NCBI RefSeq assembly: GCF_004797125.1
Contig: NZ_CP038810.1
Location: 930,001 to 994,000, forward strand
Direction of reading: 5' to 3'
Length of the DNA stretch: 64,000 nt
Source: Flavobacterium sangjuense
GTDB lineage: Bacteria > Bacteroidota > Bacteroidia > Flavobacteriales > Flavobacteriaceae
Position numbers and translations under genes: made by a program. This document shows, piece after piece, positions 41,326-51,820 of the stretch. Numbering within the stretch: position 1 is the first letter of the stretch; every line of letters begins with the position of its first letter. The notes beneath the pieces are model-generated. The model saw only the letters and a list, made by a program, of their open reading frames with translations. It searched no databases and was not told the origin of the DNA.

Positions 41326-41436
41326 TTTATGTTTATTTGGTTATTTGTGGATTTACTTTGTCCGTTCGCTTTCGCTCGGGTGGTTATCTGTAAAGTTAAA
41401 AACAAATAACCGAATTACCGAATCAACAAATTAACT
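41326..41436. other. Intergenic inverted repeat between asnS and rpoN
   Basis: GGTTATTTGT (41339-41348) and ACAAATAACC (41402-41411) are perfect 10-base inverted arms around a loop with a smaller CCG-rich hairpin (GTTCGCTTTCGCTCGGG). It may be a terminator or leader structure. No protein is encoded. Confidence 0.4.
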
Positions 41437-42870
41437 TTAAAACTCTGCGTTTTGTGGCGTTCTTGGAAACGGAATTACGTCACGGATGTTTGTCATTCCG
41501 GTTACAAATAATACCAATCTTTCAAACCCTAATCCGAAACCTGAATGTACTGCCGAACCAAATCTTCGGGTATCTAAATACCACCAAAGTTCTTCTTCGT
41601 CAATGCCTAAGGCTTTCATTTTTTCAACTAGAACATCGTAACGTTCTTCTCTTTGTGAACCTCCAACGATTTCTCCAATTCCCGGAAAAAGAATATCCAT
41701 GGCGCGAACCGTTTTTCCGTCTTCGTTCAAACGCATGTAAAACGCTTTGATGTTTGCCGGATAATCAAACAAAATCACCGGACATTTGAAGTGTTTTTCA
41801 ACTAAATATCTTTCGTGTTCTGATTGTAAATCTGCGCCCCATTCGTTGATGATATAGCTGAACTTTTTCTTTTTATTCGGAGTAGAATCTCTTAAGATAT
41901 CAATAGCTTCGGTATAAGAAACACGTTTGAAATTGTTTTCTAAAACGAAGTTTAACTTCTCTAACAAACTCATTTCACTTCTTTCCGCCTGTGGTTTTTG
42001 TTTTTCTTCATCCGCTAAACGACCTTCCAAAAACTTTAAATCTTCAGAACATTTATCCATCGTGTATTTAATCACATACTGAATAAAATCTTCAGCCAAA
42101 TCCATATTGTCATTCAAATCATTGAAAGCAACTTCAGGTTCAATCATCCAGAATTCAGCCAAGTGACGTGACGTATTTGAATTCTCTGCTCTAAAAGTTG
42201 GTCCGAAAGTATAAATCTGACCCAAAGCCATAGCGAAAGTTTCACCTTCCAATTGTCCCGAAACCGTTAGGTTAGTGTGTTTTCCGAAGAAATCTTTTTT
42301 GTAATCGATGTTTCCTCCTTCATTTTTTGGCAAATTGTCCAATGGCAATGACGTTACCTGAAACATTTCTCCGGCACCTTCAGCATCAGCACCCGTAATT
42401 ACAGGCGTATTAACATACACAAAACCTTTTTCCTGAAAATACTGATGTACCGCAAAAGCCAAGACCGAACGCACTCTCATAATCGCCCCAAAAGCATTGG
42501 TTCTAACTCTTAAATGCGCATTTTCTCTAAGGAATTCCAACGAGTGTTTCTTTGGCTGCATCGGGAATTTCTCTGCATCAGAATCGCCCAAAATTTCTAA
42601 TTTAGAAACCTGGATTTCATATTTCTGACCAGCACCTTTGCTTTCTACCAATGCTCCGGTTACCGAAACAGCAGCTCCGGTTGTAATTCTTTTTAAAGTT
42701 TCTTCAGGCGTGTTTTCAAAATCGACAACACACTGAATATTATTAATGGTCGAACCATCGTTCAACGCTATAAATTGATTGTTTCTAAAAGTTCTTACCC
42801 AACCTTTTGCATTTACTTCCGAAATCGTTGTTTCACTGTTTAGTAAGCTTTTAACTTTTGTATGTCTCAT
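41437..42870 (-). CDS. asnS: Asparaginyl-tRNA synthetase
   Basis: A class IIb aminoacyl-tRNA synthetase of 477 aa. The N-terminal OB-fold anticodon-binding domain (about 1-110) contains [20 protein letters not shown]. Motif 2 is in [20 protein letters not shown] and motif 3 is [20 protein letters not shown] near the end. [15 protein letters not shown] is typical of AsnRS rather than AspRS. The length is standard. The substrate tRNA-Asn is encoded at 4848-4921. The gene is followed by a 111-base structured gap and rpoN in the same direction. Confidence 0.97.
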   Translation of the reverse strand: MRHTKVKSLLNSETTISEVNAKGWVRTFRNNQFIALNDGSTINNIQCVVDFENTPEETLKRITTGAAVSVTGALVESKGAGQKYEIQVSKLEILGDSDAEKFPMQPKKHSLEFLRENAHLRVRTNAFGAIMRVRSVLAFAVHQYFQEKGFVYVNTPVITGADAEGAGEMFQVTSLPLDNLPKNEGGNIDYKKDFFGKHTNLTVSGQLEGETFAMALGQIYTFGPTFRAENSNTSRHLAEFWMIEPEVAFNDLNDNMDLAEDFIQYVIKYTMDKCSEDLKFLEGRLADEEKQKPQAERSEMSLLEKLNFVLENNFKRVSYTEAIDILRDSTPNKKKKFSYIINEWGADLQSEHERYLVEKHFKCPVILFDYPANIKAFYMRLNEDGKTVRAMDILFPGIGEIVGGSQREERYDVLVEKMKALGIDEEELWWYLDTRRFGSAVHSGFGLGFERLVLFVTGMTNIRDVIPFPRTPQNAEF

Positions 42871-42933
42871 TTAAATATCAGATATTAAATTTTAAATATT
42901 AGATGTTATAATCTAAACGCAAATATAAATTAT

Positions 42934-45348
42934 TTATTGTTCTTTTAATTCATCAATATCTTCATCTGTTGGTTCTAAAATATTGATGATTGGTTCCGGT
43001 AATTCCTGTTGGTTAGCCAAAGCTTTGTTTAAGGTCAGCACCAGCGAAGGCAGCAAAACCAGATTGGATAGCATTCCAAAGAACAAGGTCAATGCAACCA
43101 ATCCTCCTAAGGCAACCGTTCCGCCAAAGCTCGACAACATAAACACCGAGAATCCAAAAAACAAAATTATCGAAGTGTAGAACATACTGATTCCGGCATC
43201 GTCAAACGTGGCGAATACTGATTTCTTGATTTTCCAGTCGTTTCGTGACAATTCCAAACGGTATTGTGCCAAAAAGCGCAAGGTATCATCGACCGACATT
43301 CCGAAAGCAATTCCGAAAACTAACAACGTTGATGGCTTTAACGGAATACCTAAGAATCCCATCAATCCGGCGGTCATCAATAATGGTAATAGATTTGGAA
43401 TTATAGAAACCAAAACCATCTTGAACGATCGGAACATAATGGCAACCAAAGCTCCGGTTAGGAAAAAGGCGAACAATAATGACGACAGTAAATTGTCAAG
43501 CAAATATTTAGTTCCTTTTTGGAACACTGAAGGCTTTCCGGTGATGATGACTTCGTATCTTGGCTCTGGGAATAATTTATTCACTTTGTTCCGAATGTGG
43601 GCTTCAATAGCTTCCATTCGTTCCCCGTTTTCGTCTTTGATAAATGTTGTTATTCTCGCGATACTTCCGTCTGAAGTTATATAACTTTTCAGTTGATTGT
43701 CTTTGTCGTTTTTAAGCGAATTTTTGATGTACGGCAACAGGAATATTTCTTCCTGTGATGATGGCAAGGTGTAAAAATCCGGATTACCATTATAATACGC
43801 CTGATTAAAACTTTTGGCAATATTTACGATGGACAATGGTTTTGAAAGTTCAGGAATATCGGTAATCGTATGTTCCAATTCTTCCATTTTTCTCAGATTG
43901 GAAAGCTTCATTGCGCCATTTTTTCTTTTGGTATCAATCATGATTTCCAAAGGCAGCACGCCGTCAAATTCCTTTTCGAAGAAACGGATATCATCAAAAA
44001 ACACTGTCTTTTTCGGCATGTCTTCCAATATACTTCCCGAAACCTTGATTTTTCCAATCCCAATAATTCCAAAAACAAGCAAACAAATTGCTGTAATATA
44101 AACGCCAATGCGGTTGTATTTTACCGTGCTGACAATCCATTTCAAAAAGGAAGTCAGAGATTCTCTTTCTAAATGCCCAAGATGTCTCGGAATCGGCGAT
44201 GGAATATAACTGAAGAAGATTGGAATAATCAGCAAACTCAGTAAATAAATAGCCAAAATATTGATGGTAGTCACTACGCCAAATTCTCTCAACAATACAT
44301 TATTGGTTGCAATGAATGTTGCAAAACCAACTGCAGTTGTAATATTGGTCATCAATGTTGCTGTTCCGGTTTTGGTAATTACGCGCTGTAAGGCTTTGGC
44401 CTTATTGGAATGTTTGTGGTATTCCTGATGGTATTTATTGATAAAGAAAATACAATTCGGGATTCCGATTACGATAACTAATGTTGGTACCAATGCAGTC
44501 AATACCGTAATCTCGTAACCCAATGCGCCAATGATTCCGAATGACCATACGACGCCAACAATCACAACAATTAGTGACGCCATTGTTGCTCTGAACGAAC
44601 GGAAAAAGTAAAAGAAAATCAGCGAAGTGATTAGCAAAGCAGCACCAATAAACAAGCCAATTTCGTCGATAATGGTTTTGGCATTCAGCGTTCGGATATA
44701 AGGCATGCCCGAAGTATGTAATTCGATTCCGGTTGCTTTTTTAAATTTGTTCAGCGCCGGAATTAAATTGTTTAAAACGTATTCCTTTCTGGCTTTGGTA
44801 TTGACAATTTTTTTGTCTAAGTAAATTGCAGAGCGGATTGCGCCCGTTTTTTTGTTGAATAACAAACCTTCATAAAAAGGCAGTTTGGTATATAATTCTT
44901 TTTGAATCTGTTTCAGATACTGTTCGTTCTGAATTTTGCGGTCATCCACTAAAGGTTTTAATTCGAATTTTTCAAGTGAATCATTTTTGATAAGCTTTTG
45001 CAGATTATCTACTGAAACTACCAGACTCACTTCTTTACTCGACTTGATCGTATTCATCAAATCGCGCCATTCGCCATAAATTTTTGGTGTAAATAGTTTT
45101 TTGTCTTTGGTCGCAATGACAATCAAATTGCCTTCTTCACCAAAATGACTCAGAAATTTATCGTAATCAACATTTACTTTGTCGTCAGCTGGAATTAAAT
45201 TGGCTTCTGTTTGTGTAAACCGTATGTGTTCGAATTGCGTTATCAGCATTCCTGTAACGACAAGAATACCGATTATAATAGCAATACGATTTCTTAAGAT
45301 TACCCGAGCGATAAATTCCCAAAAACCAATACCTAACAACTTTTTCAT
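42934..45348 (-). CDS. MMPL/RND-superfamily transporter
   Basis: I chose ATG at 45348 (804 aa), eight codons inside the longest frame, because MKKLLGIGFWEFIARVILRN begins a normal cytoplasmic N-terminus. It is a 12-helix protein with two halves, each starting with one helix, a large extracytoplasmic loop (about 45-225 and 415-600) and five further helices. ALVPTLVIVIGIPNCIFF and LLVFGIAFGMSVDDTLRFLA are the helix-4 type segments, the second with an acidic motif. It resembles the hopanoid/lipid-exporting MMPL branch (HpnN-like, Patched-related) rather than multidrug AcrB pumps. No adaptor gene lies nearby. The substrate is unknown. Confidence 0.88.
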   Translation of the reverse strand: MKKLLGIGFWEFIARVILRNRIAIIIGILVVTGMLITQFEHIRFTQTEANLIPADDKVNVDYDKFLSHFGEEGNLIVIATKDKKLFTPKIYGEWRDLMNTIKSSKEVSLVVSVDNLQKLIKNDSLEKFELKPLVDDRKIQNEQYLKQIQKELYTKLPFYEGLLFNKKTGAIRSAIYLDKKIVNTKARKEYVLNNLIPALNKFKKATGIELHTSGMPYIRTLNAKTIIDEIGLFIGAALLITSLIFFYFFRSFRATMASLIVVIVGVVWSFGIIGALGYEITVLTALVPTLVIVIGIPNCIFFINKYHQEYHKHSNKAKALQRVITKTGTATLMTNITTAVGFATFIATNNVLLREFGVVTTINILAIYLLSLLIIPIFFSYIPSPIPRHLGHLERESLTSFLKWIVSTVKYNRIGVYITAICLLVFGIIGIGKIKVSGSILEDMPKKTVFFDDIRFFEKEFDGVLPLEIMIDTKRKNGAMKLSNLRKMEELEHTITDIPELSKPLSIVNIAKSFNQAYYNGNPDFYTLPSSQEEIFLLPYIKNSLKNDKDNQLKSYITSDGSIARITTFIKDENGERMEAIEAHIRNKVNKLFPEPRYEVIITGKPSVFQKGTKYLLDNLLSSLLFAFFLTGALVAIMFRSFKMVLVSIIPNLLPLLMTAGLMGFLGIPLKPSTLLVFGIAFGMSVDDTLRFLAQYRLELSRNDWKIKKSVFATFDDAGISMFYTSIILFFGFSVFMLSSFGGTVALGGLVALTLFFGMLSNLVLLPSLVLTLNKALANQQELPEPIINILEPTDEDIDELKEQ

Positions 45349-45533
45349 AAATCCTAAAATGGGTTGCAAAGGTAATCAAAACCTCAAAAAAAGCAGCCGA
45401 TTTGCATAAAGTTTTCCTTAATTTATGCGAGAATAAACGGCTAATTTTAAATAATTGTTAATAGCATAAAAAAAACTAAAAAAATTAGCTTGTTTTTAGC
45501 ATCTTTGTATGCACAAGCAGCAACTATTTTTGG

Positions 45534-47804
45534 ATGAGAAATTTTAAAAACTCTTTATTTTATATTTTCATTACAGGGGGATTTACCTATTTGATGTATA
45601 GAATTGTTGAACAGGGGAAACTACTGGAAGTCGGTAGAAAAATTGTTTCTCCAACATCGGAAGATAGTCAATGGGTTCAGTTTCTGTCTTCATTATTTCA
45701 CAATTTACAGCATCCATTAGCCTTATTGCTATTCCAAATTATTACGATTGTTGTTGTCGCCAGAATTTTCGGTTGGATTTTTAGAAAAATTGGACAGCCT
45801 TCCGTTATTGGTGAAATCATTGCCGGAATTGTTCTTGGTCCATCACTTTTTGGACAGTATTTCCCGGATATGAAAGAAGCACTTTTCCCAGTGGATTCTC
45901 TTGGAAATCTTCAATTGTTGAGTCAGATAGGTTTGATACTTTTCATGTTTGTGATAGGCATGGAATTAGACCTGAAAGTCTTAAAAAACAAAGCCAACGA
46001 AGCAGTAGTAATAAGCCATGCGAGTATTGTAATTCCGTTTGCTTTGGGTATTGGATTATCCTACTATATCTATCATCAATTTGCGCCACCAGGCATAGAA
46101 TTTTTATCGTTTAGTTTGTTTATGGGAATTGCCATGAGCATCACAGCATTTCCGGTTTTGGCCAGGATTGTCCAGGAACGAGGTATTCATAAAACCCGAT
46201 TAGGAACCATTGTTATTACTTGTGCTGCTGCAGATGATATTACAGCCTGGTGTATTTTGGCTGTGGTTATTGCCATCGTAAAAGCCGGAAGTTTTGTGAG
46301 TTCTTTATATGTCATTGGCCTTGCACTCCTATATGTTTTGACTATGCTTTTTGTGGTTAAACCTTTTTTGAAACGTGTTGGGGATTTATATGCCAAAAAA
46401 GAGAATATCAAAAAATCTGTCGTTGCTATTTTTTTTATGACGCTTATCGTTTCGTCTTATTTGACCGAAATCATTGGAATTCATGCCTTATTTGGAGCTT
46501 TTATGATGGGAGCGATTATGCCTGACATTGCCAAGTTTAGAAATGTTTTTATAGACAAGGTAGAAGATGTCTCTGTGATCTTGTTACTACCATTGTTCTT
46601 TGTTTTCACAGGATTGCGAACAGAAATCGGCTTAATCAACGAACCTTATTTATGGAAAGTTACAGGTTGTATTATTGCAGTGGCTGTAGCGGGAAAATTT
46701 ATTGGAAGTGCTTTGGCAGCAAAATTTGTTGGACAAAGTTGGCGCGATAGTTTAACCATTGGCGCTTTGATGAACACGCGTGGTTTGATGGAATTGGTAG
46801 TGTTGAACATTGGATACGAATTGGGTGTGCTTTCGCCAAAGGTCTTTACGATGATGGTTATCATGGCCTTGGTGACGACATTTATGACTGGTCCGGCATT
46901 GGATATCATCAATTTTATTTTTAAAACCAAAGATGCCATTATTCCTTCCGAGGTTAAAAAGAGTTCAGATTTTAATATTCTTATTTCGTTTGGTAACAAT
47001 CAGAAAGGTAAATCATTATTGCGTTTGGCAAACAGTCTTATCAAAAAGCAAAAAGATTCAGCCAATGTTACGGCTATGCATTTGACCGCAAGTGATGAAA
47101 TGCATGCGTATAATTTGGAAGAATATGAAACCCAGACTTTTGAGCCTATTGTAAAAGAGTCCCGAAAACTAGAGCAACGTATCACCACTATTTTCAAAGC
47201 AACCAACGATATGGAAACCGATATTGCCGATATTGCCCAAGAAGGGAAATATGATTTGGTATTGGTCGGTTTGGGAAAATCTATTTTTGAAGGAACCATA
47301 TTGGGGAAAGTGCTCGGATTTACCACACGCATCATCAATCCGGATAGATTATTGGATAAGTTTAAAGGAAAAGAAGGATTGTTTGAAAATTCACCTTTTG
47401 ATGACAGAACACGTTTGATAATTTCGAAAACCAAAACACCTCTTGGCGTTTTGATTGATAAGGATTTGCATCAAATAGATAAAGTATTCGTTGGAATTTA
47501 TAGTGTTGGCGATGTTTTTCTGATTGATTATGCCCAAAAATTAATATACAACAACAATTCGCATGTTACTATTTTGGATAGTAACGGACATACTAAAAAC
47601 AACTTTATTGTTGAAAATGCGTTAGCAGTTTTAGAACAAAATTATCCTGATAACATCGAAGTTCTTCATCCGGACAAACTCAACAAACCATTTTTGGCTC
47701 AGCAGGATTTAATCGTTTTTAGTTTAGAAACCTGGAAAAAACTGGTTGATGAGGAAACTTCCTGGTTAACTGATATTCCATCGGTTCTGATTATTAAGCC
47801 GTAA
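45534..47804 (+). CDS. CPA2-type cation:proton antiporter with UspA-like tail
   Basis: A 756-residue protein that exchanges Na+ or K+ for protons. Helices span about residues 10-450. Motifs include SVIGEIIAGIVLGPSLFG and IGLILFMFVIGMELDLKVLK near the start. TCAAADDITAWCILAVVIAIV contains the AxDD ion site typical of electroneutral/electrogenic CPA2 members. Residues about 470-756 are cytoplasmic and resemble two degenerate UspA-like regulatory domains (DFNILISFGNNQKGKSLLRL, KVFVGIYSVGDVFLIDYAQK). It ends next to the convergent methyltransferase gene with no gap. Confidence 0.93.
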   Translation: MRNFKNSLFYIFITGGFTYLMYRIVEQGKLLEVGRKIVSPTSEDSQWVQFLSSLFHNLQHPLALLLFQIITIVVVARIFGWIFRKIGQPSVIGEIIAGIVLGPSLFGQYFPDMKEALFPVDSLGNLQLLSQIGLILFMFVIGMELDLKVLKNKANEAVVISHASIVIPFALGIGLSYYIYHQFAPPGIEFLSFSLFMGIAMSITAFPVLARIVQERGIHKTRLGTIVITCAAADDITAWCILAVVIAIVKAGSFVSSLYVIGLALLYVLTMLFVVKPFLKRVGDLYAKKENIKKSVVAIFFMTLIVSSYLTEIIGIHALFGAFMMGAIMPDIAKFRNVFIDKVEDVSVILLLPLFFVFTGLRTEIGLINEPYLWKVTGCIIAVAVAGKFIGSALAAKFVGQSWRDSLTIGALMNTRGLMELVVLNIGYELGVLSPKVFTMMVIMALVTTFMTGPALDIINFIFKTKDAIIPSEVKKSSDFNILISFGNNQKGKSLLRLANSLIKKQKDSANVTAMHLTASDEMHAYNLEEYETQTFEPIVKESRKLEQRITTIFKATNDMETDIADIAQEGKYDLVLVGLGKSIFEGTILGKVLGFTTRIINPDRLLDKFKGKEGLFENSPFDDRTRLIISKTKTPLGVLIDKDLHQIDKVFVGIYSVGDVFLIDYAQKLIYNNNSHVTILDSNGHTKNNFIVENALAVLEQNYPDNIEVLHPDKLNKPFLAQQDLIVFSLETWKKLVDEETSWLTDIPSVLIIKP

Positions 47805-48611
47805 TTATTTCTTTCTTATAATCCAAACGTCTTGTGGAATCCAATTGCCCGTTTCCGGAATTGGCTCAGCATAATGCTCTAAAATTTCAGCATTATGGAA
47901 TAGTTTTTTCATGAATTCAGTAGGATGAAATGCCGAAAACATCCGATGCCCTTCTTTCACTTTGTCACGGATAATTAATTCATTAGCATCATATCGTGCA
48001 ACTTCGGAAGGAATTAGTTTTACTTTAAAATTATCACCTTGAGTAGTCAGGAATAATATTCCATTTGGTTTCAATATTCGATGCAATTCAGTATACCAAT
48101 CATAATGCAATTGCTCTGAAAGATGCGTAAAAATTGAAATTCCATATATAGCATCAAATGTATCGTCAGGATAAGGAAGTTTTGCATCCAAAGTGTTGCA
48201 ATTAAAACTAATTCCGGGAAGATTTTTTGAACACCAGTCAATGGATTGCCTATTATAGTCTGTCCCATAATATTTGCATTCATTGCCAACGACATTAGGC
48301 AAATGACGAATTACCCTGCCAGGACCACAACCCCAATCAAGTATCTTTTTGTCTTTTAAATCTAAATATTTGCTAAAATAATCTGCAACCCATTTAGCAG
48401 TATTAATACTCTCCGTATAATATTTTGTGTAGTCAATCTGAAATGATTCGTATATAAGATAATCAGGAGGTAATTTTACGTCGGGATTATTCTTTTTAAA
48501 GGCTAAATTATTCTTCTGATTTTTATAGCGCTCAACATAAAAATGTGCCCAGTCTGCCAAATAAATCAATCGAATTTTTCTTAAGATATTGGAAATTTGT
48601 CCTTTAGTCAT
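47805..48611 (-). CDS. Class I SAM-dependent methyltransferase
   Basis: A 268-residue Rossmann-fold methyltransferase. The SAM-binding motif I is DWGCGPG (92-98). Motif II is in CKYYGTDYNRQSIDWC, and motif IV-like SFNCNTLDAKLPYPDDTFDAI leads into IFTHLSEQLHYDWYTELHRI. This is a Methyltransf_11/25-type pattern. The N-terminal 60 residues (LADWAHFYVERYKNQKNN) look like those of methyltransferases in surface-polysaccharide clusters, but no such cluster is here. It uses AT-rich codons and may be acquired. The substrate is not predictable. Confidence 0.9.
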   Translation of the reverse strand: MTKGQISNILRKIRLIYLADWAHFYVERYKNQKNNLAFKKNNPDVKLPPDYLIYESFQIDYTKYYTESINTAKWVADYFSKYLDLKDKKILDWGCGPGRVIRHLPNVVGNECKYYGTDYNRQSIDWCSKNLPGISFNCNTLDAKLPYPDDTFDAIYGISIFTHLSEQLHYDWYTELHRILKPNGILFLTTQGDNFKVKLIPSEVARYDANELIIRDKVKEGHRMFSAFHPTEFMKKLFHNAEILEHYAEPIPETGNWIPQDVWIIRKK

Positions 48612-48673
48612 AAATGTTATTTGCTGTTATTTGGTAAATATATGTTTTATAATTCTGGCGTGACTTAAAAAGC

Positions 48674-51157
48674 TTAAAACCCAATATCAAATACAAAGCT
48701 CAATTTTACGGCTAAGTTATCTTCAAATCTCGGCAATTGGTTTGGGCCATATCTGTAAAAGCCTGTTAATCCAAAACCTTTGTAAATCTGGTTCAATTCG
48801 ATACCCGATTCGAAAAAACCTTCGTTTAAAGTTTTGTATGAAATGCCTATGTGTCGTTCCTGATGTTGCAGGTTTCCCCAAGCCATTCGTGTTACCAAAA
48901 CCAACGATGGCTTTACCTTTTTGAACAATTCGACTCTTTTAAATCCGTGTTTGAATTGAAGCATCACAAATTCACTCGAAAAGAATTCATTGAAATACAT
49001 GGTTTCAAAACTGTTTTTTCCGGCAATTGTTATTCTTTGCAAAAGATTGTCTTTGGTCAGATTATTCGGCGAAGTATTATACAAATGCGTAATCGGAAGC
49101 GCACCAAAAGCATAACCGGCTTGAAGTAAAACAGCCGATTTCTGTCCGTTTAAATATTTTTTTTCATACTCAATTCGGGCATCAACCTTTCCGAAATTAA
49201 AATCATTGGCAAAGAAATTGGGCAACGATTTAGTAAACTGAAAACTAAATTTAGGGAAACGTTTTTCATATTCGATTTTTCCATTTGGGGTTTGCATAAA
49301 ATCACTAAAAGGATTCCATTGTATCGAAAACATAGCTGTTGACATTGTGAACTCACGATACAAATGGTTGTCGTATGTGAAAGTATAATTAAACAACGGA
49401 CTTATTTCGCTATGTGTAAACTGCCAAACGGTTTCTGTTTTCGGGATAATTTTGGTCTCAATATAACCACGCCATGTTTTGTGATTATAGAAAGTACTGA
49501 TGTTGATTGGCCGTGGATCATAGAGTTTAAAAACCCTTTTGTCCGTAGCAAAAGTGGTACTCGCAATCTCCCGAACATCATCAGTATACGAACCGCCAAT
49601 CCAGCTGTTGGAAAAATTACCAATTCTGAATGCCATTCCTAAATTGTACTTTATGGTTTCATCTTTCAAACCATAGGCTGTATAACCTTCAACACGAAGC
49701 TTTTTAGAAAAGGAGTCATTAGTAATACCGCCAATTCCAACGCGAAAACCTTCATAATTATTATAACTCAAAAGATAACGTAAATCAAAATCAAACGGAC
49801 CAAATGGGACATAACCATTGATGATTTTTCGTCCAAATTTGATTTTTTTCTCAATGTTTTCCTTGGTGATGATACTATCTAAAACGACATAAGTTTTCTC
49901 GCTTCGCTTGTCCAGACTATCCGTTCTGTTTTGTTTCCAAAAAGTTTCGTCTCTTTTGTTGGCATTATCTTTAACTTCAATGGCGACAAAAGATTTTTTG
50001 ATTTTCAGATTGCTATTCACTGCGATGTCAAATGCATGCATTTCGGAAGAAAGATAGGTGAAATCGGAAGCCGCTTTTTTCGAATTACTGTCATCATCTT
50101 CGGCAGCAAACTCGATTCGTCCACCCAAAATTTTGGTAGGTTCTTTGCTTTTTCCTTTGACGATTTTAAAGTTTTTCCGAATAGGAAACCAAATTTTTTC
50201 TCCGGTTAAATACGTAAATTCATGAATTCCGGTAATGTTTAAAACGCCACGAATACGCATTATCGCTTTGGCAATAGCGTGATTTTCCGGATCAATATAG
50301 AGTAAGCCTTCCAAGCCTTTCTTGTTTTTATTTTTAAAATATAAAACAATCAGCTGTCGATTATCAATTGAAGTTGTGTCAAGAATTTTATAACGGTATT
50401 CCTTGAGCGCATCTTTGGAAATAGGGCTTTTGTATTTGGTTTCGAAAAGCTCGTATTTTTCATCGTAAATAGAAAACGACTGCAGGCTGAAACCCAAAAA
50501 TTCATAAATAGGTTCTTTAAAACCCGCCATTTTGGTACCCAAAATAGTTTCTTTTAGTATAGGTTTTTCAAACTGAAATTGCGACACTTTTTCGGTTAGA
50601 AACAAATGTTGTTTGTCAATAATCTTTTTAAATTTATAATCGGAAGAATCTATTTTGGCAATTTTTTCTTTGGAAACACCATCCACAAAAAGAGTGTCAA
50701 TTTTCCCGACAATCGAATCAGGATTTGCCGTTACAAGTAATTTGTTATACGATTTGAATTGAAAACTACGCAGTTTTTTTTGTGGATTGTTGTTCTCTTT
50801 TTCCTGAATTACTTTGGCAATAATAGCGTTGGCGGGATTTACATTTGTAATGGTTACTTCTTTTAGCGCATTAGTTTTTGGCGAAAGATAGAGCGTAAAA
50901 AAAGTTTTTATTTCAAATAGAGAAATGGTTTTTGGCTCATAGCCAACATAGGAAACTGTCAGCGTTTCGGGCTGTGATGCCAAAAGGAAATTAAACTTTC
51001 CATCAACATCGGCAATGGTAGAAAAACCATTCTCGGTTTTTATCGTGGCAAACGGAAGTGCTTTTTTGGTTTCAGCATTTTTTATGATTCCATTGACTTG
51101 GAATTGTGCTTGAAGCGACAGCGTGAAGAATAAAAACAGTAGAAATAGTCGCTTCAT
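48674..51157 (-). CDS. DUF5686 outer-membrane protein with carboxypeptidase-like domain
   Basis: I chose ATG 51157 (827 aa), where MKRLFLLFLFFTLSLQAQ forms a signal peptide. Residues about 20-100 are a CarboxypepD_reg-like beta-sandwich (FQVNGIIKNAETKKALPFAT). The remainder follows the DUF5686 pattern: a periplasmic region with IDTLFVDGVSKEKIAKIDSS, then a long beta-barrel from about 450 to 827 ending NLAVKLSFVFDIGF. This is a large Bacteroidetes outer-membrane family of unknown role, likely an assembly or transport barrel. It stands between the methyltransferase gene and frr, and is monocistronic by spacing. Confidence 0.88.
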   Translation of the reverse strand: MKRLFLLFLFFTLSLQAQFQVNGIIKNAETKKALPFATIKTENGFSTIADVDGKFNFLLASQPETLTVSYVGYEPKTISLFEIKTFFTLYLSPKTNALKEVTITNVNPANAIIAKVIQEKENNNPQKKLRSFQFKSYNKLLVTANPDSIVGKIDTLFVDGVSKEKIAKIDSSDYKFKKIIDKQHLFLTEKVSQFQFEKPILKETILGTKMAGFKEPIYEFLGFSLQSFSIYDEKYELFETKYKSPISKDALKEYRYKILDTTSIDNRQLIVLYFKNKNKKGLEGLLYIDPENHAIAKAIMRIRGVLNITGIHEFTYLTGEKIWFPIRKNFKIVKGKSKEPTKILGGRIEFAAEDDDSNSKKAASDFTYLSSEMHAFDIAVNSNLKIKKSFVAIEVKDNANKRDETFWKQNRTDSLDKRSEKTYVVLDSIITKENIEKKIKFGRKIINGYVPFGPFDFDLRYLLSYNNYEGFRVGIGGITNDSFSKKLRVEGYTAYGLKDETIKYNLGMAFRIGNFSNSWIGGSYTDDVREIASTTFATDKRVFKLYDPRPINISTFYNHKTWRGYIETKIIPKTETVWQFTHSEISPLFNYTFTYDNHLYREFTMSTAMFSIQWNPFSDFMQTPNGKIEYEKRFPKFSFQFTKSLPNFFANDFNFGKVDARIEYEKKYLNGQKSAVLLQAGYAFGALPITHLYNTSPNNLTKDNLLQRITIAGKNSFETMYFNEFFSSEFVMLQFKHGFKRVELFKKVKPSLVLVTRMAWGNLQHQERHIGISYKTLNEGFFESGIELNQIYKGFGLTGFYRYGPNQLPRFEDNLAVKLSFVFDIGF

Positions 51158-51198
51158 TTGAAAGTAGTTGGCACAAAGATTTGACAAAAATAGGAATA

Positions 51199-51232
51199 AA
51201 AAAATCCGTCCTGATACATCGGGACGGATTTA
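51199..51232 (-). terminator. Terminator of the pyrH-frr operon
   Basis: Read leftward, AAATCCGTCC and GGACGGATTT pair around a ten-base loop and are followed by a T run (51199-51203), 18 bases after the frr stop. Confidence 0.85.
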
Positions 51233-51249
51233 ATATTGAATTAACAAAG

Positions 51250-51810
51250 TTACACTTTCATAATTTCGGCTTCTTTGATAGCCAAATGTTCATCCACTTT
51301 TCGGATAAAACCATCCGTCAGTTTTTGAATATCTTCTTCAGCAGATTTACAAATGTCTTCTGAAGTACCTTCTTTTTCTAATTTTTTGATTTCAGTATTG
51401 GCATCTTTTCGGGCATTTCGGATGCTGATTTTAGCATCTTCCGCTTCCGCTTTTGCCTGCTTTACCAAATCGCGTCTTCTTTCTTCGGTTAAAGGCGGAA
51501 CGCTGATGATTATATTTTCGCCGTTATTCATTGGGTTGAAACCAAGATTTGCAATCATAATTGCTTTTTCAATGGTTTGCAACATGCTTTTTTCATAAGG
51601 CTGAATGGTAATTGTTCTGGCATCAGGAACATTCACGTTAGAAACTTGAGATAAAGGTGTTTGAGAACCGTAATAATCTACAAAAACACTTCCCAACATT
51701 TGTGGTGATGCTTTTCCGGCGCGTATATTTAAAAATTCTTTTTCTAAATGTGCAATAGAACCAACCATCGATTCTTTTGTACTGTCTAAAATAAATTCAA
51801 TTTCTTCCAT
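51250..51810 (-). CDS. frr: Ribosome recycling factor
   Basis: This factor splits the post-termination ribosome with EF-G. It is 186 aa, close to the standard 185. Signatures include the three-helix body start TKESMVGSIAHLEKEFLNIR then AGKASPQML, the beta domain (LSQVSNVNVPDARTITIQPY), and PPLTEERRRDLVKQAKAEAE in the helical hinge. It lies 10 bases downstream of pyrH, the conserved pyrH-frr pair. Confidence 0.98.
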   Translation of the reverse strand: MEEIEFILDSTKESMVGSIAHLEKEFLNIRAGKASPQMLGSVFVDYYGSQTPLSQVSNVNVPDARTITIQPYEKSMLQTIEKAIMIANLGFNPMNNGENIIISVPPLTEERRRDLVKQAKAEAEDAKISIRNARKDANTEIKKLEKEGTSEDICKSAEEDIQKLTDGFIRKVDEHLAIKEAEIMKV

Positions 51811-51820
51811 TTTGTGTAAA

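Noticed and set aside
42870..42933. Promoter or repeat in the AT-rich gap before asnS
   Set aside because: The short AAATATTAGAT-like repetition is low-complexity AT DNA and no box matches the consensus well.
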